Of a stretch of DNA of 64,000 nt, positions 55,301-63,854 are shown piece by piece (the stretch's first letter is position 1; the number at the start of each line of letters is the position of its first letter). This stretch comes from Apostichopus japonicus (lineage: Eukaryota > Echinodermata > Holothuroidea > Aspidochirotida > Stichopodidae), in NCBI RefSeq assembly GCF_037975245.1, contig NC_092577.1, positions 27,089,398 through 27,153,397 of the forward strand, read 5' to 3'. The notes under the pieces were generated by a model, which saw only the letters and a program-made list of their open reading frames with translations, was not told where the DNA came from and did not search any database. A program made the position numbers and the translations under genes.

Positions 55301-58300
55301 GTAAACAAAAAGGAGAGATTTGATTGGTTTGATTGATTGATTGATTGGTTTGATTGATTTGATTGGTCCATCTGTTGGGCAGGGCTTGAAAAGTTGATTG
55401 AAGTTTGTAAAATCTACGGACTCGTTAATAAATCTGGTGAATTTGATTCAGCTCAACATTTTTAATGACAGATAACTCAATAAAAATAATGAATATAGAT
55501 ATGAAAATTGCATAGAACGATGTCATTTTCACTGAACTTTTAGTGCGGTAAGCTGGAAAGGTAGAAGCTTAAAGTTTTGGCAAACACGTAACGAGACTTT
55601 AAAACTCATTCCATGTACTGTATTGTGCAGAAGGTTCATTTTTATGTAGCTTATGCGCTTTCCCATGGTGACGTTGCCAGAACAATTACATAATAAGGTG
55701 AAAATTCTACTTTTGACCCTTACCGGAGCAAAATTTGAATCCTGCATTGGCTATATTTTGTCCTGTTAGAGCCTAATGAAGATATAAACAGTGAGTGCTG
55801 CATTGCTTGGAGTTTAATGATTATTACCTGCACTGTCTACACTGAGACTGGAGCCAGGGATTGGTTGCTCCCCATCCACTGCCTCCTCCGCCCCCTTCAC
55901 ACGATCTGGAAAGCTCATCAGTTGAGAGGAGAACTGTAGCTCCACCTCATACTCCTTCTGTCCAGCAATAAACCTACAAAACATTAAACATGACACTTAC
56001 CATGGTAAAGATAAATACAAAGATAGTCTCAAAACCTTGTGACTAAATCAAGAAAAAGATTGTTTCAATAAACCTATTTCTACCCAGATAGACCCTTCCT
56101 TAATCCATGAAGTGAATCATGAAAGGGAGGCTGTGATGTCATCATGTTACCAGCTTTATTTCTTATTTCCTTTTTATAGTGTTGTTGATTTGTCCTTTAA
56201 ATGTGATACGCTTGGAATATTGACTAAATTCAAGCGAGAGTACCTTAAAGAATGGAATGGGTTAAGACTTATCTAACAAACAATATAAGATACACAAAAT
56301 AATATTTAATAATAATAATAATAATAATATTTGATTTTTATATAGCGCTTTACACCAGCGATAGGTCTCAAAGCGCTTTACAGACGTTATATTACCCCTG
56401 GTCAATGATAACCTGTCCCAGAGACAATCCCTTTAGTCGGCAGCAGTTATATACTGCGCCCAATGACAAGTTACCTCACAGGTACCCTTTTAACCCCTGG
56501 GTGAAGAGAGGCAAGTGAGATAGAGCATCTTGCTCTAGGACACAACAAAATGAACTAGGCAGTTATCCTTGGATCACAAGTCCGACGCCTTAGCCAATTG
56601 GCCACCACGCTCTTGTATAAAACCATATTGCATCCTTCTGAAACCCTACAGTCTTGTGCATATTGATAAACCAGGCTAAAATCAAACATCTTCAAGAAAA
56701 TACTCCATAATTCATTCCACTGAACAGATGTGTTCAGGGTCACCGTAGATTTTATCAATTATAAATTTCACACTGAGCATAAATTAAATATTTTGCATTT
56801 TACGCTTAGCCTTCTGTGGTTACCTTGGTAACTTGATGATCTCAAAGTACATATTACTCATCCAGTGATCTAAATCCGATGCCATCAATTTTTCAATCAC
56901 TTCATGTTTCTCGATTCGAGGGTCAAATTCTCCTCTGAGCATGGGAGTCTTGTATCTGAAAAACAAAATCAATAAACATAAGTGGGATCTAGGTAGAATT
57001 TGTTGTCAGTAAAGACAGAGTGTTATCTACCATAAGTATTAAGCTTTGACCAACCAGGCAGATCAATTTGTTGAAATAACCGGTAAAGACTTTACTATCA
57101 TCTAAGCTGGATGGTAGAATGCTTACCTTCCTTGAAGAACATCAAACTGTCCATCACAAATTGGAAAGACACCCCAGGAGACCACTTTATCAACCGGTAG
57201 CAGAGTTCCTCTGAGGAGAAACAGCTCAAAGAGTAGAACCATCCCTGGTCTGATCTGAGATTTGGCAGGGAGTACTGTGAACACACTCTGTTCAATCTAT
57301 GAAGGAATAAAGGCAAGTCATTTTGACACTTGGAGAGATTTATGGATATAAAACTTGTTGATGCTCTTAATCACAACCAGAAAGCCAGCAGGCTAAGTGG
57401 TTCCTTTGCCTTTAAATATATGGAATCACCTGATTGATTAAGCAACTGAGGAAAATATGTCCTGAAGTCAAGTACCAGAACATTAGAAAAGAGTTCCGGA
57501 TAACTTGACCATTGCAAAAGTAATATCCTTCTGAAAGTTGGTGACAGATAATAGTCATTAGTGGAAGTGGAAAATCCTCTCAGCCCACTTAAAAGAGGAA
57601 AGGTCAAATCCTGTGACCATTACTGTCCCAGAAAAGCCACTCATCAAAGAAATGGTTTCGAGTTTGAGAGCTTACACCGTTTCCAGACTTTGACCTATGT
57701 TGACTTCAAATGACCTTTGATCAGCATCATATTTGGGCAAATACGAGGACAATATATGTCACTAAATGTACTTGTGAAATAAAAACAAGCACTAATAAGG
57801 GCAACTGTAAAGGGTTAAGGTCAAGCATTCTGTGTCAAAAGTAAATCCCTGAGGTCTTTAATATTGATAATTCAGATCAGTTTTAAGATATTGTGCAGTA
57901 ACTTCTGACTAAATTTAGATACAAATGACATATAAACAGCATCTTAAACCTTTACCAATCAAGTATGGTGAGAGCATGGATGTCTACCAAGATAGTGAGA
58001 GTGATGAAATATTACCCTGACATGGTGTAAACTTTCAGGAATTACTAATTAGGTTCTTAAAACTACAAATCATTCTCAATTTCATGACAACAATATCAAT
58101 TAAGGTCTGACCAATTATGTGCTTTTCTGTACACCATGTTCTTGCACAAAACATCATGCTGAAACCAATAGCTTATTACTGACCATATCTCCAACTAAGA
58201 AGAAAGGTTTTCAGGGATGAATTCTGCTAGCCTTAAACAACAATTGACTTAAAGCACATTAGAAGTCTCAACTTGAGAACAAAATTATCCAGCTTTAAGG

Positions 58301-61300
58301 TTTTATATTTCCCCCTTGTTGACCTCAAATGACTGGGCTCTTGTACTCATTATAGGAAAGTCATATCCCAATATGACATCTGATGTTATGTTTAAAATTT
58401 CCAGAGCATAACCTCTGCTGAACCCAAATGACCTGCACCCTCCACCAAAAACAATAGGGTTCTTGTACTCATTATAGACAAGCCATAGCCATACATACCA
58501 TCTACTGCAGTTTCCTATCTGGAAATATTGTATTTACAGTGTACAAGTTTTGATACCTGGTGACCTGAAATTAATTCTGACCTACATCAAATTGTGTAAA
58601 AGCTATACTAAACAGAAACAAAATATACACAAGGCTATCATACTATGCACATATGAGCTCCTTTCATATTTTGGTTCTGGAGATATAGCACTTTTAATAT
58701 ATTCACATTTTGCCCTCTGCCAACCTCAAATGACCTTCGAACTCCACTACAACCTAATTACAGAAAACCACACGCCAAATATTAGACTGCACAGGGGACC
58801 TTCCTTGAGATATCATGTTTACAAGATTTTCACACTTTTTTCCCTCTGTTGACCTCAAACGACTTAAAGTTGACATTCATGAAAAACACTACAGATTGTC
58901 TACTCCCCAATGGCAAGCTACACACCAAGCTTGGACTTCCTACAACTTCCACTTCTTGACATATTGTGTAAACAATGTTTTCAGACTGCAGACTTAAAAT
59001 GACCTTTGACCAATACCAACAGCAATCCCAAACCAGTTCTACCCAAGGGGAAACTACATACCAAATACGAAATATACCCCACTTATCCTTCTGAAGTTAG
59101 AGCATTTACAAGAAAGTGTCACATATACACATGCCATCAGCATCACATAGATTCCTTCTGCCTTCGGCAAGGAATAAAAAAAGAATTATTAAATGAAATT
59201 GTTTCTTACACTCATCTCGACATTGAAGAAATTTCCATCGTGATTCAGAGGAAGGGTAGCTCCTCCCCATTCCTGACCTCTTAAGCTGGACCACCTCAAA
59301 ACATGTCCTCCCAGGCGGTCATAAAGGGACAACATCAGAACATAGCGGCCACCTAATGGAAATGAAACTCTTTGCTCAATGAACTCTCTAACAGGTAGTT
59401 TAATTTCATCTACTTAACATGGAAGTAATTGAATAGTTCACTTGCAGCAGCTGATTGGCTGTAAAACTGATGTCTCTGCTGCCCTCTTTGTTTTACTTTG
59501 GGTTGTCTGTTTGTCTGTGTTTGTCTGTATGTTAACATGCAACTAGTTCCTTTTCAATCGATATATTTTCAGATGTTACATGTATTCTTCCATCAGACAA
59601 ACTGAACTTCTGCATATGACAAAAATTGTAAGATAAATGTCACCAAATTCAACTGAGACATCTACAAAATGATAAAAAAACTTGATTATGCGGAAAACAC
59701 GGCTGATTACAACCAGAACGATTATCTTAAAGTGTCATTGTGAAAACTCTGGTAACACCAGGGAAAGATTTCCATTTAAGAACATCCAAGAAAAGAACCT
59801 ACAGAATGCTACCTACCATAACACAGGAAAATGTGGCAGCCACAGAGACATTACTTTAATTGGTTACTACTATCAAGTATCTTTAGAACTTACTTGGAAG
59901 TTTGTCCTTGACACCTCTCAGACACTTTAACTTGATCTGTATTGGCTGAGGAGCCTTGTTCCAATCCACCTTCCATCGTCGACCCTTCGAGCCACCGTAT
60001 TCCCCATCAGCCATCATTAGATCTCCATACATTGTCTATTTAACCAGAAAGTAAAACAAAATACAGATCTAACTTCATTAAACTTATCACACTACAGAAA
60101 AAAGGCCTGCTGAAGTTGAAGTACTCAAAGTACTTTGTACACCTATCAGTTTGTCATCATCTGCCTAAATAAATGAAAGCTGCAGCACTAGGGAAACAGT
60201 CTTGCTTAACTACAAGTAGACCTAGAAGTACAACATGAACCCAGGACTTACCTTGATTTCACCCTTGCAGCACTAGGGAAACAGTCTTGCTTAACTACAA
60301 GTAGACCTGGAAGTACAAAGTGGACCCAGGACTTACCTTGATTTCACCCTTGCAGCACTAGGGAAACAGTCTTGCTTCACTACAAGTAGACCTAGAAGTA
60401 CAACATGAACCCAGGACTTACCTTGATTTCACCCTTGCAGCACTAGGGAAACAGTCTTGCTTAACTACAAGTAGACCTAGAAGTACAACATGAACCCAGG
60501 ACTTACCTTGATTTCACCCTTGCAGCACTAGGGAAACAGTCTTGCTTAACTACAAGTAGACCTGGAAGTATAAAGTGGACCCAGGACTTACCTTGATTTC
60601 ACCCTTGCAGGACTAGGGAAACAGTCTTGCTTAACTACAAGTAGACCTGGAAGTACTACATGGACCCAGGACTTACCTTGATTTCACCCTTGCGCAATGA
60701 CAGTGCCCTCTTCAGCTGGTTCTCTGACTTCTTGAAGGAATGATGAAGCTGGTTTTGAAGGAGTCTTTCCCTTTGTAGGTTCAGTTCCTGAAACAACAAA
60801 AAGTGAAACTATAAGAATTCCTGCGTTAAGAATGTCAGGTTAAATCTAGACTGTAATACAGCGCATCATCTTATTGGACACACTTTTTTTTTTTTTTTTT
60901 TCATCTGTTTTATTGACTGATTTGACATTTATACAAATAGACATGATAATTTAGTGAGTTCTTTAGTATTACCATATAACTCAATCATTGCCTAACAATT
61001 GATTATTTTCTTATTTTTAGTTTTAATAGTACATAGCAATATCAATACATACAGTGCAACTGCAGAGAAAAACGTACAATAATACTATTCAAATATATTG
61101 ATCGCGACTTGCACAACGTTGAGAAGCAAAACATTACGAAGAAGAAATTCTAAACAGGAAACCAAACAAGCAATGCGACCCTATAAAAAGAGCAGTTTCT
61201 AAATGGAACCATATTTTCAATCTTAACGACATACAATGATTATCTTTCTTATTCCATTAAAATCTCTTAGAGAGAGTTCAATACTTCCAGTTTCGTTTCA

Positions 61301-62268
61301 TTCATAGAATCCTTGGCACTAATTATCTTTTATATCGCACGGGGAAGGAGGAAAATCCTAGGTGTACTTTTTGTGGAGAAAAAGATGAAAGACTTGAACC
61401 TATTTTCTGGGAATGTAAAGTTACCTCTAATTTCATTATATATGTTGAGCAGGCACTACTTGGTATACAGTTTTGTTTTTCAAAACAAGACTTTTTGTTT
61501 GGTTATAAACTTACTCTCAAACATCCCTACAACTTTCTCATTTTTCATGCGAAATATTTCATATTTCAACAGAAAACTCTGGGTAGTATTCCCAAGGGTA
61601 TAGATTTCTCTAAATTTAAGTTCTACTCACATATTGAATATTATCTATGTAAGAATAAGCCTAATACTCCGATCTCTCTTCAAGAATTTAAAACTGCTTT
61701 TAGTAAGGATTTCATTTGCAGTTAGCGCTCTTTTTATAGGACACACTACTGAACGTAACAAAGCATTTCCCAGAATAAAGTTAACAAGAAATCCCAACAG
61801 GACATTTGCCACTGTGTATATACTTGATATTGATGATCAACTAGAAATCAAACCCAGCAATAATATCTTCTGTGTTTCTCATTTCAGTTTCAGACTGAAT
61901 TCTTGCTCAAACAGGCTTTTAAGATGGTGGATTGGCAACAACCTAAAATATAAGGACTAAAATACAAGTATTCGCATACATTTTAACCTTAGACCTAACT
62001 ATTTGGAGCAGTCACATTACTCATAATGTAGCTATATGAAACCTCTTTGAAAGATAAAACTTTCTGAACATTAGAATATATCTCATCTGGTAGTTATGTC
62101 ACAAACCTCTCTTCTGGCCAGATCTCTTCGCTTTTCCTTCATTACTTTCACGACATGGTCCTTGGCTTTTTCTTCCTTAAGTAAAATGGCCTCCTGCCTC
62201 TGTCTAGCCATGAGTGTCTCTTGTTGTTGGTATGCAATGTGCTCATCACGCAAGCGTCGTTCTTCTTC
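34122..62268 (-). CDS. coiled-coil, C2-like, four-pass membrane protein of unknown function (16 exons, 5' incomplete)
   Basis: Exons: 62268-62107, 60787-60677, 60035-59894, 59352-59210, 57296-57127, 56955-56824, 55973-55828, 54817-54636, 54274-54074, 49622-49483, 48281-48063, 45885-45633, 42825-42659, 40477-40282, 36027-35884, 34340-34122. They sum to 2727 bases, 908 residues plus TAG; every junction has GT-AG ends and matching phase. Order in the visible protein: Glu/Arg/Gln-rich coiled coil (1-91), C2-like beta region (about 110-286), Ser/Glu/Asp-rich linker (320-460), basic cluster NQRKKRKKL (488-496), membrane segments near 547-568, 605-629, 642-664 and 696-722, then a charged domain with DLEISNQE (750-756) and GERRKVAVYDY, and a C-terminal tail. 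I do not recognise a named family with confidence. The combination resembles large ciliary or membrane scaffold proteins, but that is inference. The start codon lies outside the window. Confidence 0.85.
34965..35392. repeat. 70-bp tandem repeat, 6 copies
   Basis: Units start GGCTACTGACAGGTCCACTT and contain GAGTAGCGTCCCTTTATCTC and CGCAGGAGACTGTGTC. It lies in the last intron of the - strand gene. The two ends are less similar than the middle. Confidence 0.95.
35884..36027 (-). CDS. membrane-protein gene, exon O
   Basis: 48 codons, phase 0 at both ends: acidic start EEDECDESQRKPSREE, then THVSIHTLHLDGLKEMYRHF and LKLPDGAVVE. Its upstream intron (36028-40281) carries the 59-bp satellite and the hAT insertion. 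Confidence 0.92.
36143..36213. repeat. 21-22 bp tandem repeat, 3 copies
   Basis: Three copies of TTAACATCCATTACAGGGCC-type units lie about 120 bases from exon O. Confidence 0.88.
36285..37281. repeat. 59-bp satellite, left part (about 17 units)
   Basis: Units contain CTATTATAAACAACGACAAT, AAATATGATAAAACACTATT and ATAGCTACACGCAGAGAGG. Copies are nearly identical, with an ATAACTAC versus ATAGCTAC variant. A divergent unit with AAGAAGATCATAAAATATGA and CACCGATATAACTTCACGC sits at about 37165-37215. The array is cut by the transposon starting at 37282. Confidence 0.97.
37282..38828. mobile_element. non-autonomous hAT-type DNA transposon, 1547 bp
   Basis: The ends are inverted repeats TAGTGCTGTG (left) and TAGGGCTGTG (right, complement), 9 of 10 matching and fitting the hAT terminal pattern. 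The octamer GAGGCTAT lies immediately outside both ends (37274-37281 and 38829-38836), the 8-bp target duplication expected of hAT. GTTTAAACG occurs three times near each end (37302, 37330, 37359; 38756, 38764, 38788), plausible transposase-binding subterminal repeats. The interior has a G-run (37899-37913), a GC-rich patch (about 38665-38725) and no transposase-like open frame, so it needs a transposase supplied from elsewhere. Confidence 0.85.
38829..40212. repeat. 59-bp satellite, right part (about 23 units)
   Basis: Same unit as 36285-37281. The divergent CACCGATATAACTTCACGC unit recurs near 39845-39890 and 40140-40180, about 295 bp apart, each time after the same series of variants (including GGCTCTTATAAACCATGTC), showing a five-unit higher-order block. 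Confidence 0.97.
40282..40477 (-). CDS. membrane-protein gene, exon N (charged C-terminal domain)
   Basis: 65 full codons: NNGRMLDIYHRLHA, VPYDLEISNQEMAFICKK, EQWRGEEGERRKV and AVYDYIWAEEE. The dense, structured-looking motif content suggests strong constraint. Donor GTCAGT. Confidence 0.93.
41660..42405. repeat. 21-bp minisatellite, about 35 copies
   Basis: Units read GTAACTACTTACTAGTTCGT plus T, with TTCCTT, TTCGTA and TTCGTG variants in recurring order. A block containing GGTTCCTTGTAACTAGTTAC appears twice, 126 bp apart. On the - strand each unit contains GTAAGT, the core of a 5' splice site. Confidence 0.96.
42659..42825 (-). CDS. membrane-protein gene, exon M (membrane segment 4)
   Basis: RYDFEVGDEPIADAAKLYFH leads into GILLTVPLYLSLMFLSFVIF and YMYFLR. 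The acceptor GTTTCACAG lies about 30 bases from the first unit of the 112-bp array. Confidence 0.93.
42855..43975. repeat. 111-112 bp tandem repeat, 10 copies
   Basis: Units contain TTTCATTTTCATCTTACTCA, AACAAGAGTATTAATGATAG and GCTGAAACTAACAGACATAC. Two unit types (CTTACTCAGTAAC and CTTCCTTTGGTTAC) are interspersed. The array lies on the acceptor side of exon M and begins about 30 bases from its splice site. Confidence 0.96.
44925..45480. repeat. about 35-bp tandem repeat with two interleaved unit types
   Basis: Units of TAAGTACACAACACCATTCA then TATGTAAACACCACC alternate with TATTCAATGTGTAAAAAGCA. About 16 copies, increasingly diverged toward exon L. Confidence 0.93.
45633..45885 (-). CDS. 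membrane-protein gene, exon L (membrane segments 2 and 3)
   Basis: FDFHPYTVSLNYQSS is followed by two hydrophobic segments, VAVVLLGPATNILILSILVL and FIMVYAILTFLDPILIAVVD, separated by a short polar loop with IGNFPDLF. The Pro and Asp inside segment 3 are notable in a membrane helix. Confidence 0.93.
46465..46942. repeat. 42-bp tandem repeat, about 11 copies
   Basis: Units contain GAGCAGAGCTTGTACTATGC and TCAAAGTATACTTACAGAGA. The 42-base period is a multiple of three and stop-free on both strands, producing long artefactual open frames. On the - strand each unit has CTGTAAGTATAC, a splice-donor-like sequence. Confidence 0.96.
48063..48281 (-). CDS. membrane-protein gene, exon K (membrane segment 1)
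   Basis: Amphipathic lead-in (YVSRQILSEMGLSQWRSREF), then hydrophobic TLVLLLCLVFFI (about residues 550-561) and YIGQWAFLNIINIPVSR. Acceptor CCTTTTACAG, donor GTAAGC, phase 2 at both ends. Confidence 0.93.
49080..49185. repeat. 15-17 bp tandem repeat
   Basis: Repeats of TAGCTACCTACATTG-type units lie in the intron between exons J and K; a short related stretch (ACATAGATATAGCTACCTAC) reappears near 49661, on the other side of exon J. Confidence 0.85.
49483..49622 (-). CDS. membrane-protein gene, exon J
   Basis: Residues 464-510 include ATEYIRRLYTMLPKTALLNQ and the basic cluster RKKRKKL, placed on the presumably cytosolic side ahead of the first membrane segment. Acceptor CTTGTTTCAG, donor GTAAGA. 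Confidence 0.9.
49623..54073 (-). other. intron I-J (4.45 kb)
   Basis: The longest intron without a satellite core. Its first kilobase from the donor is the 68-bp array. A stretch at about 51060-51380 holds two or three strongly diverged units of a dispersed repeat with ACCTCAAATGACCTTTGACC. The remainder is AT-rich and featureless to me. Confidence 0.6.
53095..54110. repeat. 68-bp minisatellite that includes an exon end and its splice donor, 15 copies
   Basis: Each unit contains, on the - strand, GGTGAACCTGGCCTGTACTA then CAAG/GTAACT, that is the last bases of exon I plus its donor, followed by intron sequence (ATTATAATTCCCACAAACCC). Units alternate between a GGCGAACCCGG and a GGTGAACCTGG version, giving a 136-bp dimer. 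One unit near 53630 is truncated, and one donor (near 53480) is changed to GTCACT. Confidence 0.95.
54074..54274 (-). CDS. membrane-protein gene, exon I
   Basis: 67 codons with an acidic stretch SLDDSGEDSEDELIMKRDD, ending VKGEPGLYYK before a GTAACT donor. The last roughly 35 bases and the donor are repeated about 14 more times in the adjoining intron (53095-54060), and the open frame running past the donor is a consequence of that repeat. Confidence 0.9.
54636..54817 (-). CDS. membrane-protein gene, exon H
   Basis: 60 codons of low-complexity linker rich in Ser, Glu and Lys (KIKSSSGSLQGSMQSVKEKE and DLSSSEEMLTKADLNEQ), probably disordered and phosphorylatable. The donor GTACCT is weak. Confidence 0.85.
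55318..55368. repeat. TTGA/TTGATTGG microsatellite
   Basis: Interrupted TTGATTGATTGGTTTGATTG-type runs in the intron between exons G and H. Confidence 0.85.
55828..55973 (-). CDS. membrane-protein gene, exon G
   Basis: Starts FIAGQKEYEVELQFSSQL, then changes into a Gly/Glu/Ser-rich linker (GEQPIPGSSLSVDSAG). Acceptor TTTTGTAG, donor GTAATA. Confidence 0.88.
56299..56612 (-). mobile_element. tRNA-derived SINE
   Basis: Read on the - strand the element starts GAGCGTGGTGGCCAATTGGC, whose TGGCCAATTGG matches a Pol III A box. A degenerate B-box-like GTTCATTTTG follows about 60 bases later. The body has CTCTTCACCCAGGGG and the tail AAGCGCTTTGAGACC to GTAAAGCGCTATATAAA, ending in an ATT repeat at 56299-56330. 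I recall similar elements in marine invertebrate genomes. It sits in the intron between exons F and G in the same orientation as the gene. The ATT tail and tRNA-like head are diagnostic; the degraded B box suggests it is an old copy. Confidence 0.82.
56824..56955 (-). CDS. membrane-protein gene, exon F
   Basis: Encodes YKTPMLRGEFDPRIEKHEVI and LDHWMSNMYFEIIKLPR, the end of the globular region. Phase 2 at both ends. Confidence 0.9.
57127..57296 (-). CDS. membrane-protein gene, exon E
   Basis: Residues 187-243 include QIRPGMVLLFELFLLRGTLL and VVSWGVFPICDGQFDV, again alternating hydrophobic beta strands of the C2-like region. No run of acidic calcium-binding residues is evident. It ends in phase 2. 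Confidence 0.9.
57297..59209 (-). repeat. diverged dispersed/tandem repeat around TGACCTCAAATGACCTTTGA
   Basis: The phrase GTTGACCTCAAATGAC recurs with variation at about 57700, 58320, 58425, 58725, 58850 and 58995, each followed by a patch like CACCAAAAACAATAGGGTTC and GGAGATATT-like text, so this intron is largely an ancient repeat with units of roughly 130-150 bp. A related stretch lies at 51060-51380. Divergence is too high to fix unit borders by eye. Confidence 0.6.
59210..59352 (-). CDS. membrane-protein gene, exon D
   Basis: The beta-strand pattern GRYVLMLSLYDRLGGH is characteristic of C2-type folds, followed by LRWSSLRGQEWGG. The exon ends ATGAGT before GTAAGA; a GT two bases earlier would put the next exon out of frame, which decides the boundary. 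Confidence 0.88.
59894..60035 (-). CDS. membrane-protein gene, exon C
   Basis: Residues 92-138 start TMYGDLMMADGEYGG, then WKVDWNKAPQPIQIKLKCLR, which opens the C2-like region. It ends in phase 1 before GTAAGT. Confidence 0.9.
60205..60690. repeat. 85-bp minisatellite that includes an exon end and its splice donor, 5 copies plus the true exon
   Basis: On the - strand every unit has GCAAGGGTGAAATCAAG/GTA and AGTCCTGGGTCC, identical to the last 17 bases of exon B plus its donor. Starts at 60246, 60331, 60416, 60501, 60586 and 60671 (the true site) are exactly 85 bp apart. Between copies the rest of the unit is intron-like (CTAGGGAAACAGTCTTGC on the + strand). Confidence 0.96.
60677..60787 (-). 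CDS. membrane-protein gene, exon B
   Basis: 37 codons continue the coiled coil (NLQRERLLQNQLHHSFKK to LRKGEIK). The donor AAG/GTAAGT is canonical. The last 17 exon bases and the donor are the founder-like sequence of the 85-bp array just downstream in the intron (60205-60690). Confidence 0.9.
60883..60902. repeat. poly-T run
   Basis: About 18 consecutive T. It may be the tail of a - strand retroelement insertion. GGACACACT lies directly before it (60876-60884) and again at 61739-61747. Confidence 0.7.
61261..61730 (+). pseudogene. decayed C-terminal end of a LINE (non-LTR retrotransposon) ORF2
   Basis: An open stretch of about 155 codons encodes FQFRFIHRILGTNYLLYRTG, then the cysteine motif PRCTFCGEKDERL and IFWEC, the layout of the zinc-knuckle-like C terminus following reverse transcriptase in LINE proteins. 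The family's usual His before the last Cys is replaced by Pro, and upstream sequence is broken by stops, so it is dead. It lies antisense in the intron between exons A and B. Only the 3' end of the coding region is present. The clade cannot be assigned by eye. Confidence 0.75.
62107..62268 (-). CDS. membrane-protein gene, exon A (first visible)
   Basis: 54 codons, phase 0 at both ends, acceptor TTATCTGTAG, donor GTTTGT (non-consensus at +3 and +4). It encodes a highly charged helix with EEERRLRDEHIAYQQQ and KEEKAKDHVVKVMKEKRR, a typical coiled coil. With no Met near the acceptor and an open phase-0 start, at least one more exon must lie upstream. Confidence 0.85.
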
Positions 62269-63854
62269 CTACAGATAACAAAGTCCATTGAAATTTAACT
62301 TTACCATTCAAAGTATCATCATCTCAATTCCATTCTTGGTATTAATTGACAAAAAAATGACTTTGCAATGTTCATTAACTACTATTACAGCATATAACCA
62401 TTCCAAAATCTTAAGCCAATCTGTCACAAGTAAGGAAAGTGTTGGCTGTCAAAGATAAATACACTTGAAAACATGTTGCTTGATGTTACATTTGATACAC
62501 AAAGTATCTCCATATGAAACATAATCAAATCACACAGGTTATTATTAATGATGATTCTTGTGGTTAGCAGAGATGTACATTGGTAATACACTCAAGCAAT
62601 CAAGCAGTCTTGCTGATAAATATAAGACTGAAAAAAAAATGAATTTGATTTTTAAAAGATCATATAGTGAAATCCATGTTACTAATGCATTTTACATCAG
62701 TCACCCTTGCTTCCTCAGTACACCTCTAACTAGACTTTGCCCAAAGTCTGTTATGTAAATTCTGAGCCTTTTACCACACTTCCTAAAACTGAGAAATTGT
62801 CACTGTTTCTTTGGGGCATTAGTTTGTCCTTCTGTGATAACAGACTATGGACAGAATGGACGTTCATCTTATGTGATCCGTCATGAACAGATCACACTGC
62901 TTGTTGTCCAGCATTACATTAAAAATTCGGCAAAAGACAATTTGAAATTCAAATCTATTGGAGACAAAACCTTAATGATGGGAATATATTTATTTATATT
63001 TCCCACAGTACAATATATGACAAAGCGTTTGGTCACAAAGTTAGGTAAATGGCCTGATATATTATCCTGTGTGTGATAATAATGAACCTGTTCATATTGT
63101 ACCAGGTGGCAACAGCCATTCATAGCTCACTGTTCCTGGAAACATTGTATGAAACCACCATTTGGCAGGAGTAGTAGCTTGAGAAATATTTAGTTGTAGA
63201 ATGATTAGAAGTGTGTCTAACTTCTCTGACAGAGGAGAGAACAACCAGTGTGCATGCCAAGTATTAATGTATGTTCAGGGCAGGGTTGTAGATGGAAAAA
63301 ATTTGCCTAAAGAGGCTCTGCACAGAATAATATGTAACATACAGTCTGTATTTCCAAGCTTCCTCCTCAGTAAAGAGCTTAGCTCAATCCCACTCTATAT
63401 ATAAAGTATACTGTATACTACTGTAAGTAATCTACTTAGTCCAAACATTACAACCTCTCCACAATCAAGCGGTGTTTACTTTCATACTATTTACATCCTA
63501 AACAGACACTTTCTCTAACTGTTGGTAATTTTGCATTGAACAAACCCAGCACAACAATATTCAAATAGAAAGTGCACAAAAGGCAGCACAAAGTTTGCAC
63601 AAATGTTTGCCAAGCATGTTCCGAACACATCCCAGTTCCCAGCATCGATGGAAATGCAATCAGTCAGATTTCTGTACACAAAGTTCACAAGAAAAATGTT
63701 GCCAAACCAAGATTTTAGTCAGTATCAGTATACAAATTGTGAAGGAAATGTGAAAATTTTTCAAAAAACGTATGGTTTATGCATAACCATATGATAGACT
63801 GATCACAATCTGTACAGAGTTAAAGTAACCTTGCAAATGAGCGAAGTTCCAAAA
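62269..63854. other. intron upstream of exon A, no exon seen
   Basis: AT-rich DNA. I looked on the - strand for a phase-0 exon continuing the coiled coil and found none; the short open frames are not charged or helical. The upstream exons of the membrane-protein gene are presumably beyond 64000. Confidence 0.5.
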
